Assembly (NCBI GenBank): GCA_947175975.1 | Contig: CAMWOX010000037.1 | Span: forward strand, 1 to 11,166 | Reading direction: 5' to 3' | Length of the DNA: 11,166 bases | DNA from: an uncultured Ruminococcus sp. | GTDB taxonomy: Bacteria > Bacillota > Clostridia > Oscillospirales > Ruminococcaceae | Shown here: positions 1 through 5,761 of the stretch, one piece after another | Layout of the letters: each line of letters starts with the position of its first letter | Numbering within the stretch: position 1 is the stretch's first letter | Program-made: the position numbers and the translations under genes | Notes under the pieces: model-generated | Seen by the model: the letters and a program-made list of their open reading frames with translations, nothing else | Told to the model about the DNA's origin: nothing | Databases searched by the model: none

Positions 1-58
1 ATTACAAATTGTATAAAAACGAGCCATGTAATCCTATTTCAAAATTGCAAAAAAATAA

Positions 59-97
59 AAATCCCCCTCTGTGATATCATACCACAGAGGAGGATTT
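59..97 (-). terminator. Intrinsic terminator of the Ca2+ ATPase gene
   Basis: On the minus strand, just after the ATPase stop codon, CCTCTGTG (66-73) pairs with CACAGAGG (83-90). The stem extends through one C/A mismatch to the GGATT-type outer pairs (59-64 with 92-97), giving about 14 pairs around a 9-nt loop. In the minus-strand transcript the stem is followed by a U-rich tract (complement of the A-rich run at about 48-60). The position 11 bases past the stop and the long stem make this a convincing rho-independent terminator. Confidence 0.88.
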
Positions 98-107
98 CTG
101 AGATATT

Positions 108-2729
108 CTAATTTTTTGGTTTGCTAGTAAAAATAGAACTCATTACTGGCACTGCAAAAGAGAATGCAATTGCCTGCCATAATAAATTGCCTGTGATTGG
201 TGCAGTAGAAAAGATCCCCTGTGCCTGCGGCAGCCAGATTGTCACAGCAAGCATCAATGCGGAAAACAGAACCGCAAAAAGCAATTTCCAGTTGGAAAAA
301 TAGGCTACGCTGAAAATTGTTCCTTGTTCGGATTTGCACTCGAATACATGAATTAACTGTGAAACAACCAATGTGAATAATGCACAGGTTCTTGCCTCTG
401 TCAGCGTTCCGCCGAACCGTAATGCTGTACTGAATGATCCGAGCGTACACAAGCCGATCATGATTCCACGCCAGATGATCTTACTTAATAAGCCATTTGC
501 AAAAAAACTCTCATCCGGCTTACGGGGCGGACGTTTCATGATATTCTTTTCCGGTGGTTCTAATCCTAATGCAATCGCAGGTAAGCCGTCTGTCGCCAGA
601 TTGACTAATAATAACTGCACAGGCAGTAACACAACCGGCATCCCCATAAGGATTCCCAGAAACATTGTGATAACTTCACCAATATTGCAGGATAATAAAT
701 ATCTGACAAATTTTCGGATGTTAGAATAAATCGCCCTGCCCTGCTCCACAGCACTGACAAGCGTTGCCAGATTATCATCCATCAGAATCACATCTGCTGC
801 CTGCTTGGCAACATCCGTTCCGGTCATACCCATGGCAACGCCGACATCTGCTTCTTTGATCGCAGGTGCATCATTCACGCCATCGCCGGTCATGGTCACG
901 ATATGTCCCGTTCTCTGGAATGCCCGGACTAATCTTAATTTGTGGGATGGATTCACCCTTGCAAAAACAGATATTTTAGATAATCTCTGATCAAGCTGTG
1001 TATCTGTGAGAAGATCCAGTTCATCCCCGGTAATCACTTCACCGCCACGGAGCAGACCTGCTTTTTTTGCAATTGCCGCCGCTGTTTTTTTATGATCTCC
1101 TGTAATCATAACCGTTTTTACAGACGCATTGGCACAAGTCCGGATTGCTTCTTTCGCTTCCGGTCTGGGCGGGTCAAGCATTCCCGTCAATCCTAGAAAG
1201 ACCATACCGCTAGCCGCTTGATTAAAATTATCTGCCTGTTTTTCAGCGAACGCTAACACACGCAAAGCCTGCTCTGAAAGATTTTCAGAAATTTCCAGAA
1301 TTTTCTTTTGCATGACAGGTGTCAAAGCTACATCTCCGGATCTGGTTCTGACAAAATCACAGCGTTTCAGAATCACATCCACTGCACCTTTTGTATAGAT
1401 TCTGGATTGACTGCCTTTCCGGATCTGAACACTCATAGACCGGGTATCGCTGTCAAACGGTTCTTCTGCGACCCGGGTATATTCCGGGAGCGTTTTCACT
1501 GAAATACCGCCTTTTGCAGACATCACCAGTAATGCGGTTTCTGTCGGATCACCCACTGCTGTGAAACTTGCCTGACTGGATAATTCCCCTCTGTTCCGGG
1601 TGGAGAAATCCCCAGATAATTCCGCATTATTGCATAACACCGCACAAGTCAGCAAACTCTCCAGGGAAGGAATGCTTTTCGGATTTACATGCATGTTATT
1701 TTCTAAAATTGCCCCATCCATTTTTAGTGCATTTCCTGTCACATCAAATTCCTGATCCAATGTATGGATTTTAGTTACTGTCATACGATTTTCCGTGATC
1801 GTTCCTGTCTTGTCGGAACAGATCACAGAAGTACAGCCAAGTGTTTCCACACTATGTAAACGATTCACAAGTGCTTTCTGTTTCATCATGCGATTCACTG
1901 CAAGTGCCAGTGCAATGGTGACCGTTGCCGGCAATCCCTCCGGGATTGCCGCAATTGCAATAGAAATTCCGGTCATGAGCATATCAAAAACAGGTTCACC
2001 ACGCAGAACACCTGCTCCGAATACTGCCAGACAGACACCAATACAAATTAATGCAAGCATCTTCCCCAGTTCGCCAAGACGTTTCTGCAAAGGCGTTTCT
2101 GTTCTCGTGATTTCCGAAAGCATCCCGGAAATCTGTCCCATCTGTGTCTGCTTTCCGGTAGAAACCACTTGTGCTGTGCCACTTCCTCTGGTGACTGCCG
2201 TGCCGCTGTATATCATATAGGGCTTGTGCAGTCCGGTCAGATCATCATGTAGACTTCCGGCATATTTCGCAATTGGTTCTGCCTCACCTGTTAAAACAGA
2301 TTCATTAGCATAGAGCCGGTTGGCTGTCAATAGCAGACAATCCGCCGGGATGCAGTCGCCTGCCTCAATCGAAATCACATCTTCAGGCACAAGCTGTTCG
2401 GCAGGGATTTCCTGCAATTTATCGTCCCGCCAGACTTTTGCACTGGGTGCAGTCATCTGCCGGAGTACCTCAAGCGTTTTCTCCGTCCGAAATTCCTGAA
2501 TAAATCCCAGAATCGCATTTAACATTACAATCACAACAATCGTGATTGCATCTGTCCATTCGCCTAACAATGCAGAAATCCCAGTAGCCGCTAACAGAAT
2601 TAATACCATGGCATCTTTGAACTGGCTGAAAAAGATACGCACAGCACCGGGCGGCTTGACCTGTGCGAGTGTATTCAGACCGTATTTTTTTCTGTGTTCC
2701 TCTGCCTGTGCTGAAGTAAGACCTTTCAA
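108..2729 (-). CDS. P-type Ca2+-transporting ATPase (P2 type)
   Basis: An 873-residue P-type ATPase that should pump Ca2+ out of the cytoplasm at the expense of ATP in the membrane. Visible motifs in order: cation-ATPase N-terminal domain (about 1-60), first membrane pair, actuator loop TGEA (147-150, where TGES is commoner), PEGLP in TM4 (263-267), the phosphorylated Asp306 in DKTGT, the nucleotide-domain KGA motif, TGDHKKTA, TGDGVNDAP, then NIGE in TM5 and NLATDGLPA in TM6. The Glu of PEGLP, Asn/Glu of TM5 and Asn/Thr/Asp of TM6 match the SERCA site-II ligands. TM8 reads VVSQL where SERCA has a Glu, so a single Ca2+ per cycle, as in plasma-membrane-type pumps, is inferred. The start is TTG, chosen because GGGAGG lies 8-9 nt upstream. 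It is a separate unit with terminators on both sides and no clear promoter. Confidence 0.93.
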   Translation of the reverse strand: MKGLTSAQAEEHRKKYGLNTLAQVKPPGAVRIFFSQFKDAMVLILLAATGISALLGEWTDAITIVVIVMLNAILGFIQEFRTEKTLEVLRQMTAPSAKVWRDDKLQEIPAEQLVPEDVISIEAGDCIPADCLLLTANRLYANESVLTGEAEPIAKYAGSLHDDLTGLHKPYMIYSGTAVTRGSGTAQVVSTGKQTQMGQISGMLSEITRTETPLQKRLGELGKMLALICIGVCLAVFGAGVLRGEPVFDMLMTGISIAIAAIPEGLPATVTIALALAVNRMMKQKALVNRLHSVETLGCTSVICSDKTGTITENRMTVTKIHTLDQEFDVTGNALKMDGAILENNMHVNPKSIPSLESLLTCAVLCNNAELSGDFSTRNRGELSSQASFTAVGDPTETALLVMSAKGGISVKTLPEYTRVAEEPFDSDTRSMSVQIRKGSQSRIYTKGAVDVILKRCDFVRTRSGDVALTPVMQKKILEISENLSEQALRVLAFAEKQADNFNQAASGMVFLGLTGMLDPPRPEAKEAIRTCANASVKTVMITGDHKKTAAAIAKKAGLLRGGEVITGDELDLLTDTQLDQRLSKISVFARVNPSHKLRLVRAFQRTGHIVTMTGDGVNDAPAIKEADVGVAMGMTGTDVAKQAADVILMDDNLATLVSAVEQGRAIYSNIRKFVRYLLSCNIGEVITMFLGILMGMPVVLLPVQLLLVNLATDGLPAIALGLEPPEKNIMKRPPRKPDESFFANGLLSKIIWRGIMIGLCTLGSFSTALRFGGTLTEARTCALFTLVVSQLIHVFECKSEQGTIFSVAYFSNWKLLFAVLFSALMLAVTIWLPQAQGIFSTAPITGNLLWQAIAFSFAVPVMSSIFTSKPKN

Positions 2730-2738
2730 ACAGAATCC

Positions 2739-2818
2739 CTCCCGGAAATCAAAACTAAATGCTGTGCTTTATAGATCTATACTATGTACAAGTCTTTCAG
2801 AATATGAATTTCCGGGAG
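2739..2818 (-). promoter_or_regulatory. Possible mRNA helix sequestering the ATPase ribosome binding site
   Basis: A perfect 11-bp inverted repeat (CTCCCGGAAAT at 2739-2749, ATTTCCGGGAG at 2808-2818) with a 58-base spacer lies directly upstream of the ATPase start. On the minus-strand RNA the 3' arm contains most of the GGGAGG ribosome binding site, so pairing would hide it. The spacer holds a 12-nt palindrome TATAGATCTATA (2770-2781). I see no convincing sigma-A promoter, so it is unclear whether the 5' arm is in the main transcript. A regulatory role is inference. Confidence 0.4.
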
Positions 2819-2828
2819 ATTCAAGAAC

Positions 2829-2862
2829 AAAAAAAGCCGTTCCGGAAGAACCGGAACGGCTT
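2829..2862 (-). terminator. Terminator of the rpsF-ssb-rpsR operon
   Basis: AAGCCGTTCCGG (2834-2845) and CCGGAACGGCTT (2851-2862) form a perfect 12-bp stem with a 5-nt loop. On the minus strand it is followed by an uninterrupted run of T (complement of the A run at 2829-2835). It begins 9 bases after the rpsR stop codon and separates the ribosomal operon from the ATPase gene. Confidence 0.95.
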
Positions 2863-2870
2863 AATATCAC

Positions 2871-3113
2871 TTAGTCGCTGACATATGGCAGTAATGCAAT
2901 GTGTCTTGCTCTCTTGATAGCAACTGTCAGCTCACGCTGATGGTATGCACAAGTACCTGTCACACGACGGGGCAGGATCTTGGAGCGTTCTGTCATGCAT
3001 TTTCTTAACTTGCTGATGTCCTTATAGTCAATTTTCTCGAAACGTTCCACGCAGAACACGCAAACTTTTTTGCGGGGACGCTTGGACGGTCTTGAACTTC
3101 TCTCACGTTCCAT
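2871..3113 (-). CDS. rpsR: 30S ribosomal protein S18
   Basis: An 80-residue protein carrying the S18 signature, including IDYKDI, KILPRRVTGTC, HQR and IKRARHIALLPY. S18 binds 16S rRNA in the platform of the small subunit as a heterodimer with S6. This copy has Cys at residues 18 and 21 (VCVFC), one in KCMTE and one in TGTCAYHQ, the pattern of the zinc-binding form of S18. The N-terminus is Arg/Lys/Ser-rich. It is the last gene of rpsF-ssb-rpsR. AAAGGAG lies about 12 nt before the ATG, and a 7-bp hairpin (TCTGAGA/TCTCAGA, 3132-3165) fills the ssb-rpsR gap and abuts that ribosome binding site. A strong terminator follows. Confidence 0.97.
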   Translation of the reverse strand: MERERSSRPSKRPRKKVCVFCVERFEKIDYKDISKLRKCMTERSKILPRRVTGTCAYHQRELTVAIKRARHIALLPYVSD

Positions 3114-3167
3114 AATATACAGGCTCTCCTTTCTGAGAATACTAGAATGATTAAAAAATCTCAGAGA

Positions 3168-3845
3168 TTAAAACGGAACTTGTCCGTCACTGATAATTTC
3201 TTCAAAATCACTGATGTCGCTGTCACCCAGCTGTACATCTTTGGGCGGATTATCAAGCATTGGTGCAGCATTCTGCTGATCACCGGCAGGATAGCTGTTG
3301 CCATTGTTATAATTATTAGCATTATAGCCGTTATTACCGCCATTGTTATAATTATTGGCATTGTAGCCGTTATTACCACCATTGCCATAATTATTAGCAT
3401 TGTAGCCATTATTACCGCCATTGCCATAATTCTGACCAGAATAATAATTACCACCGCCATAGCCATAATTATTAGTATTGCCGTAATTCTGATAACCACC
3501 ATTGTTGAAAGACTGGTTATTATTGTTTCTTGTCGGGTCAGACAACACGAAACTTACATTATTGGCAACAATCTGCTGTCCATAATGCTGTGTACCATTC
3601 TTATCAGTATAATTATCATTCTGGATTCTCCCCTCAATCAGAATCGGCTTGCCCTTGACAAAATACTGATTCACAAACTCCGCCGTTTTGCGGAAACACA
3701 CAACACTGAAAAAGTCAGACTGTTTCTGTCCGCCCTGAACCGGACGATCCACAGCAACCCGGAAACGACACATAGGTGTGCCTGTCTGTGCGACACTAAA
3801 TTCCGGATCATTTACCAGTCTGCCCATCAGAACCACACTATTCAT
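3168..3845 (-). CDS. ssb: Single-stranded DNA-binding protein
   Basis: A 225-residue SSB that coats single-stranded DNA in replication, repair and recombination. The N-terminal OB fold (about 1-105) starts MNSVVLMGRLVNDPE and contains FRVAVDR, DFFSVVCF, GKPILIEGRIQ. A low-complexity Asn/Gly/Tyr linker (about 115-195) is built from 13-residue tandem units such as NYGNGGNNGYNAN. The C-terminal tip, ISDGQVPF, keeps the terminal Pro-Phe that docks partner proteins but is less acidic than the DDDIPF type. Start ATG is supported by AGGGAGGA 7 nt upstream. It lies between rpsF and rpsR as in other Firmicutes, but a 345-bp gap containing an apparent transposon remnant separates it from rpsF, and that remnant brings its own promoter. 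Confidence 0.97.
   Translation of the reverse strand: MNSVVLMGRLVNDPEFSVAQTGTPMCRFRVAVDRPVQGGQKQSDFFSVVCFRKTAEFVNQYFVKGKPILIEGRIQNDNYTDKNGTQHYGQQIVANNVSFVLSDPTRNNNNQSFNNGGYQNYGNTNNYGYGGGNYYSGQNYGNGGNNGYNANNYGNGGNNGYNANNYNNGGNNGYNANNYNNGNSYPAGDQQNAAPMLDNPPKDVQLGDSDISDFEEIISDGQVPF
3301..3456. repeat. 39-bp tandem repeat inside ssb
   Basis: Three near-identical 39-bp units lie at 3301-3339, 3340-3378 and 3379-3417, followed by a decayed fourth at 3418-3456. Each encodes a 13-residue Asn/Gly/Tyr unit of the SSB linker. The unit length is a multiple of three, so copy-number changes keep the frame. Differences are mostly single-base changes, consistent with recent slippage duplication. Confidence 0.85.
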
Positions 3846-3868
3846 AAAAAATTCCTCCCTATTTCAGT

Positions 3869-4033
3869 GTGAACTACCCATTGTCTAAAGCCAATGGGCT
3901 TCCTTTAATCCGTCTAACCTAAAAAGGATTGCATTTTACAGACATCAGTTTCCGAGGCTATGGGTTTTTTATGAGGTAAACCCTTTCCGCAGTCCCTGCG
4001 GTACTGCTGTTTTACGGACAGCTTTTGAAAACC
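3869..4033 (-). ncRNA. Candidate TnpB-type guide RNA (omega/reRNA) scaffold without tnpB
   Basis: A sigma-A promoter (4040-4068) should start a minus-strand RNA near 4033. It folds into serial hairpins: GCTGT/ACAGC (4006-4022), CCGCAG/CTGCGG with a 3-nt loop (3987-4001), GGGTTT/AAACCC (3962-3983), and finally the right-end palindrome (3877-3898). In IS200/IS605 systems the reRNA comes from the 3' end of tnpB plus the right end, and the guide is the flanking host DNA just beyond it. Here the guide position is occupied by the ssb leader, including its ribosome binding site (about 3868-3850). Without a TnpB in the window it would need one in trans, or simply be read through into ssb. This is inference; no RNA family match could be tested. 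Confidence 0.38.
3877..3898 (-). repeat. Right-end subterminal palindrome of the element
   Basis: CCCATTG (3877-3883) pairs perfectly with CAATGGG (3892-3898) around the loop TCTAAAGC. It is the partner of the hairpin at 4088-4109. On the minus strand it is followed by TAGTTCAC and then by the ssb ribosome binding site. Confidence 0.7.
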
Positions 4034-4045
4034 TTTTTTATGATA
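3914..4045 (-). pseudogene. Start-less 43-codon frame, possible 3' relic of tnpB
   Basis: On the minus strand a frame runs open from 4045 to a TAG at 3914-3916 with no start codon in a usable position. The tail includes KGLPHKKPIASET and ends CKMQSFLG. It stops 15 bases before the right-end palindrome, which is where tnpB genes of IS200/IS605 elements normally stop. I cannot match the residues to a family by eye, and a 43-codon open stretch can arise by chance, so the identification rests on position. If it is a relic, it is retained because the same bases encode the guide RNA scaffold. Confidence 0.3.
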
Positions 4046-4068
4046 TCATAAATATTTACTTTTGTCAA
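4040..4068 (-). promoter_or_regulatory. Sigma-A promoter inside the element, upstream of ssb
   Basis: On the minus strand TTGACA (4063-4068) is followed after exactly 17 bp by TATCAT (4040-4045), preceded by TG in the extended -10 position. The -10 lies within a 16-nt perfect palindrome, TTTATGATATCATAAA (4037-4052). A second TTGACA lies further upstream (4076-4081). Predicted start is about 4033. It would transcribe the structured region and read into ssb-rpsR. Confidence 0.7.
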
Positions 4069-4087
4069 GTGTATTTGTCAACCTTAA

Positions 4088-4109
4088 CCCACTGTCTAAA
4101 GCCGGTGGG
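4088..4109 (-). repeat. Left-end subterminal palindrome of the element
   Basis: CCCACTG (4088-4094) pairs with CGGTGGG (4103-4109), including one T-G wobble, around the same loop TCTAAAGC as at 3877-3898. Relative to that copy the stem differs at paired positions (A-T becomes G-C type changes), so the fold and not just the sequence is conserved. Confidence 0.65.
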
Positions 4110-4190
4110 ATTGCGGTTGACTATTTTTCAAATTTAAATTTTCAGCAAACAAAGCAACCCCCAGCTCTGTTCTGCCGGATTGATTCTGCA

Positions 4191-4496
4191 TCACTTGGTG
4201 ATAACCAAAGCACGGAGAACACCATCATTGATGTTCAGTCTGCGATTGAGTTCAGCCGGGAAACTGGGTTCAGAATTGAAATTGTAAACAACATAGTAAC
4301 CCTCTGTGCTGACTTCTGTACCCTTCTTGATCGGATAAGCGAGCTTACGCTTGCCCCATTCGTTGACTTCTTCTGTGAGAGAACCGTGACGCTCGATCAG
4401 AGCCTTTACTTTCTCCACAAGAGCCTTTACAGTTTCTTCGTCTTTTTTCAGACTGAAAACAACCATAGCCTCGTAATTTTCGTTCAATTTTGCCAT
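4191..4496 (-). CDS. rpsF: 30S ribosomal protein S6
   Basis: A 101-residue S6, which binds S18 and sits on the platform of the 30S subunit. Recognisable segments are NYEAMVVFS near the start, the central GKRKLAYPIKKGTEGYYV-type region, NSEPSFPAELNRRLNINDGVLRALVITK at the end, matching the usual beta-alpha-beta-beta-alpha-beta length of the family. The start is the ATG at 4496, chosen over an in-frame start 20 codons upstream because AAGGAGG sits 9 nt before it and homologues begin here. It is the first gene of rpsF-ssb-rpsR, behind a near-perfect promoter and a structured leader. The stop is followed by the 345-bp gap with the candidate mobile element, which interrupts the otherwise standard operon. 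Confidence 0.96.
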   Translation of the reverse strand: MAKLNENYEAMVVFSLKKDEETVKALVEKVKALIERHGSLTEEVNEWGKRKLAYPIKKGTEVSTEGYYVVYNFNSEPSFPAELNRRLNINDGVLRALVITK

Positions 4497-4574
4497 TTTA
4501 CTGCACCTCCTTCTGGATTTCGCCTGAAAAACAGGCAAGGAATAGGACTGCATCATAAACCTGATCAGCAGTCC
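4497..4574 (-). promoter_or_regulatory. Structured leader of the rpsF operon, candidate S6:S18 autoregulatory site
   Basis: The predicted transcript starts at about 4572-4574, right at the base of a hairpin: GGACTGC and GCAGTCC (4545-4551 with 4568-4574) enclose a 16-nt loop. A second hairpin GCCTG/CAGGC (4522-4536) has a five-base U loop in the RNA, followed by the AAGGAGG ribosome binding site. CTGGA at the 5' end and TCCAG near the ribosome binding site could pair as an alternative. In many bacteria the S6:S18 complex represses its own operon through an rpsF leader RNA. I could not confirm the conserved nucleotides of that motif here. Confidence 0.45.
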
Positions 4575-4579
4575 AGTAT

Positions 4580-4608
4580 ATTATAACATAATTTTACAAG
4601 CTTGTCAA
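4580..4608 (-). promoter_or_regulatory. Sigma-A promoter of rpsF-ssb-rpsR
   Basis: TTGACA (4603-4608), 17-bp spacer, TATAAT (4580-4585) with the extended TG. Both hexamers match consensus perfectly. It shares AAAAATGCTTGACA and AAATTATGTTATAAT with the secG promoter. It lies in the gap just before the LRR gene stop, so the upstream operon may run into it; no terminator hairpin is visible between. Confidence 0.92.
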
Positions 4609-4627
4609 GCATTTTTTCAGAATTTTT

Positions 4628-5746
4628 TCACCTGCAAAGTGCAATCATTCTGGCACCATTTTCTTCATCCGCATTATTATAGAGATACTGTGCCACTTCC
4701 CGGAAATTTTCCTGAATATAACGCTTATAAACAGAATCTCCCTCATCTACCATCAAAACAGCGAGGGGAATTTTATACGCCGGCTTGTGAATCTGCTTGA
4801 AAAATATTCTTCTGGTCAGGACATCTTTCTGATTCCAGAACCGGAATAACAGTTTTCTTTCCTGAGATTCTGACACATCATGATTGACAGCAATATCGAT
4901 ATGATTTTGATTCCGGACAAGATGCAGGATTTCCGCATGTTCCAGAATACTGGTATCCATGCAGACAGTCCGGTCATGCAGTGCAACTTCATGCAGATTC
5001 TCACAGTACAGAAATGCATCTTCTTCAATTCTCTGGACACTAGCCGGAATCATGATTTTTTTCAGCTGTGTACAGCCCATAAAAGCCCGTTTCTGGATTT
5101 TTCTTAATTTTTTGGGCAGAATTACTTTTTTCAGAGAAATACAATTGCAGAATGCTTCTTCACCAATTTCAATTAATTCCCGTGGGAGCTTGATACCTTT
5201 GAGACTCCAGCAATCAGAGAATGTCCATTTCCGGATGATTTTAATATTGCTGGATAATCTTGCCATATTCAGATTCCAGCAACCACAGAATGCCCGCATA
5301 CCTAGAATGTGCATACTCTCCGGCATTTTCACAGTTTTGAGACGGCTGCAACGCTCAAAAGCGCTGTTGCCTATTTTTTTCAGCTCTGCCGGAAGTTTCA
5401 CCTGTGACAAATTCGCACAGTAATAAAAAGCCCTGTCCCCGATGCATTTCATCCCGTCAGGAAACTCCACCGCCGCCAGACTGTAACACCCGGAAAATGC
5501 GTTCGTCCGGAGCAGTGTAACCTGATCCGGCAGCACGACTTCCTGCAAGCGGGAACAATTCATGAATGCAGCACTTCCGAGACTGGCAACCAGGGCAGGC
5601 AGGAAAATATTTTCCATTTCCCGGCATCCATAGAATGCATGATTGCCGATATGCCGCACAGTCTCCGGCAGACTGAATGATGTAATTTCCCGATTCTGGT
5701 AAAATTCCCACGCAGAAACTCTGTCAATCTGTTTTAAATAAATCAC
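4628..5746 (-). CDS. BspA-type leucine-rich repeat protein, probably cytosolic
   Basis: A 372-residue protein whose core is ten gap-free 23-residue repeats of the LRR_5 (BspA) type, consensus LPxxLxxIGxxAFxxCxxLxxVx; Cys occupies the same position in all ten. It starts with no signal peptide, lipobox or membrane segment and has no cell-wall anchor, so unlike secreted BspA adhesins it probably stays inside the cell. About 115 residues follow the repeats, a helical Arg/Lys-rich region (for example FRFWNQKDVLTRRIFF) that I do not recognise. A GTG start at 5746 is preferred because AAAGGAG lies 9 nt upstream; a TTG at 5752 would leave only 3 nt. The ribosome binding site directly abuts the stop of the RING-protein gene, so the two are likely co-translated. 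Substrate or partner is unknown. Confidence 0.85.
   Translation of the reverse strand: MIYLKQIDRVSAWEFYQNREITSFSLPETVRHIGNHAFYGCREMENIFLPALVASLGSAAFMNCSRLQEVVLPDQVTLLRTNAFSGCYSLAAVEFPDGMKCIGDRAFYYCANLSQVKLPAELKKIGNSAFERCSRLKTVKMPESMHILGMRAFCGCWNLNMARLSSNIKIIRKWTFSDCWSLKGIKLPRELIEIGEEAFCNCISLKKVILPKKLRKIQKRAFMGCTQLKKIMIPASVQRIEEDAFLYCENLHEVALHDRTVCMDTSILEHAEILHLVRNQNHIDIAVNHDVSESQERKLLFRFWNQKDVLTRRIFFKQIHKPAYKIPLAVLMVDEGDSVYKRYIQENFREVAQYLYNNADEENGARMIALCR
4982..5671. repeat. Ten 69-bp coding repeats of the LRR protein
   Basis: Ten consecutive 23-codon units encode the LRR_5 repeats without any insertion or deletion. The DNA units have diverged, so the array is old and held at protein level, unlike the near-identical repeats in ssb. 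Confidence 0.7.
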
Positions 5747-5761
5747 AGGCAACAGCTCCTT

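Larger units (their letters stand above)
3869..4125 (-). mobile_element. Candidate shrunken IS200/IS605-type element between rpsF and ssb
   Basis: Two hairpins in the same orientation, at 3877-3898 and 4088-4109, share the loop TCTAAAGC and the frame CCCAyTG...GGG. IS200/IS605 elements have no terminal inverted repeats; similar subterminal palindromes in one orientation mark both ends, and TnpA recognises them as single strands. Read on the minus strand, the left-end palindrome is at 4088-4109, and the right end is at 3877-3898 with GGGTAGTTCAC closing it near 3869. No tnpA and at most the last 43 codons of a tnpB remain. The left tip is uncertain (about 4115-4135). The family assignment rests on structure and recalled resemblance of the right end, not on a search. 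Confidence 0.55.

Noticed and set aside
7..58. Possible gene end or second regulatory element at the left edge
   Set aside because: No frame, hairpin or promoter beyond the ATPase terminator tract can be supported in so short a stretch.
2750..2830. Sigma-A promoter for the ATPase gene
   Set aside because: Several partial hexamers (TATAAA, TATAGA, TTGTAC, TTGAAT) occur, but none pair at 16-18 bp spacing with acceptable matches.
3301..3456. Regular 39-bp repeats that could suggest a CRISPR array
   Set aside because: The units are directly adjacent with no spacers and encode the SSB linker in frame.
3147..3872. 241-codon plus-strand frame with long Ile/Val-rich stretches, resembling a membrane protein
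   Set aside because: It is the antisense of ssb; the hydrophobic runs are the complement of the Asn/Gly/Tyr-coding repeats. No ribosome binding site or promoter supports it.
4062..4586. 174-codon plus-strand frame across rpsF and its leader
   Set aside because: It lies opposite rpsF, which has clear family similarity, promoter and ribosome binding site; the opposite frame looks like a coding shadow.
4982..5671. LRR repeats as a secreted BspA adhesin
   Set aside because: No signal peptide, lipobox, sortase motif or membrane segment is present, so a surface adhesin role is not supported.
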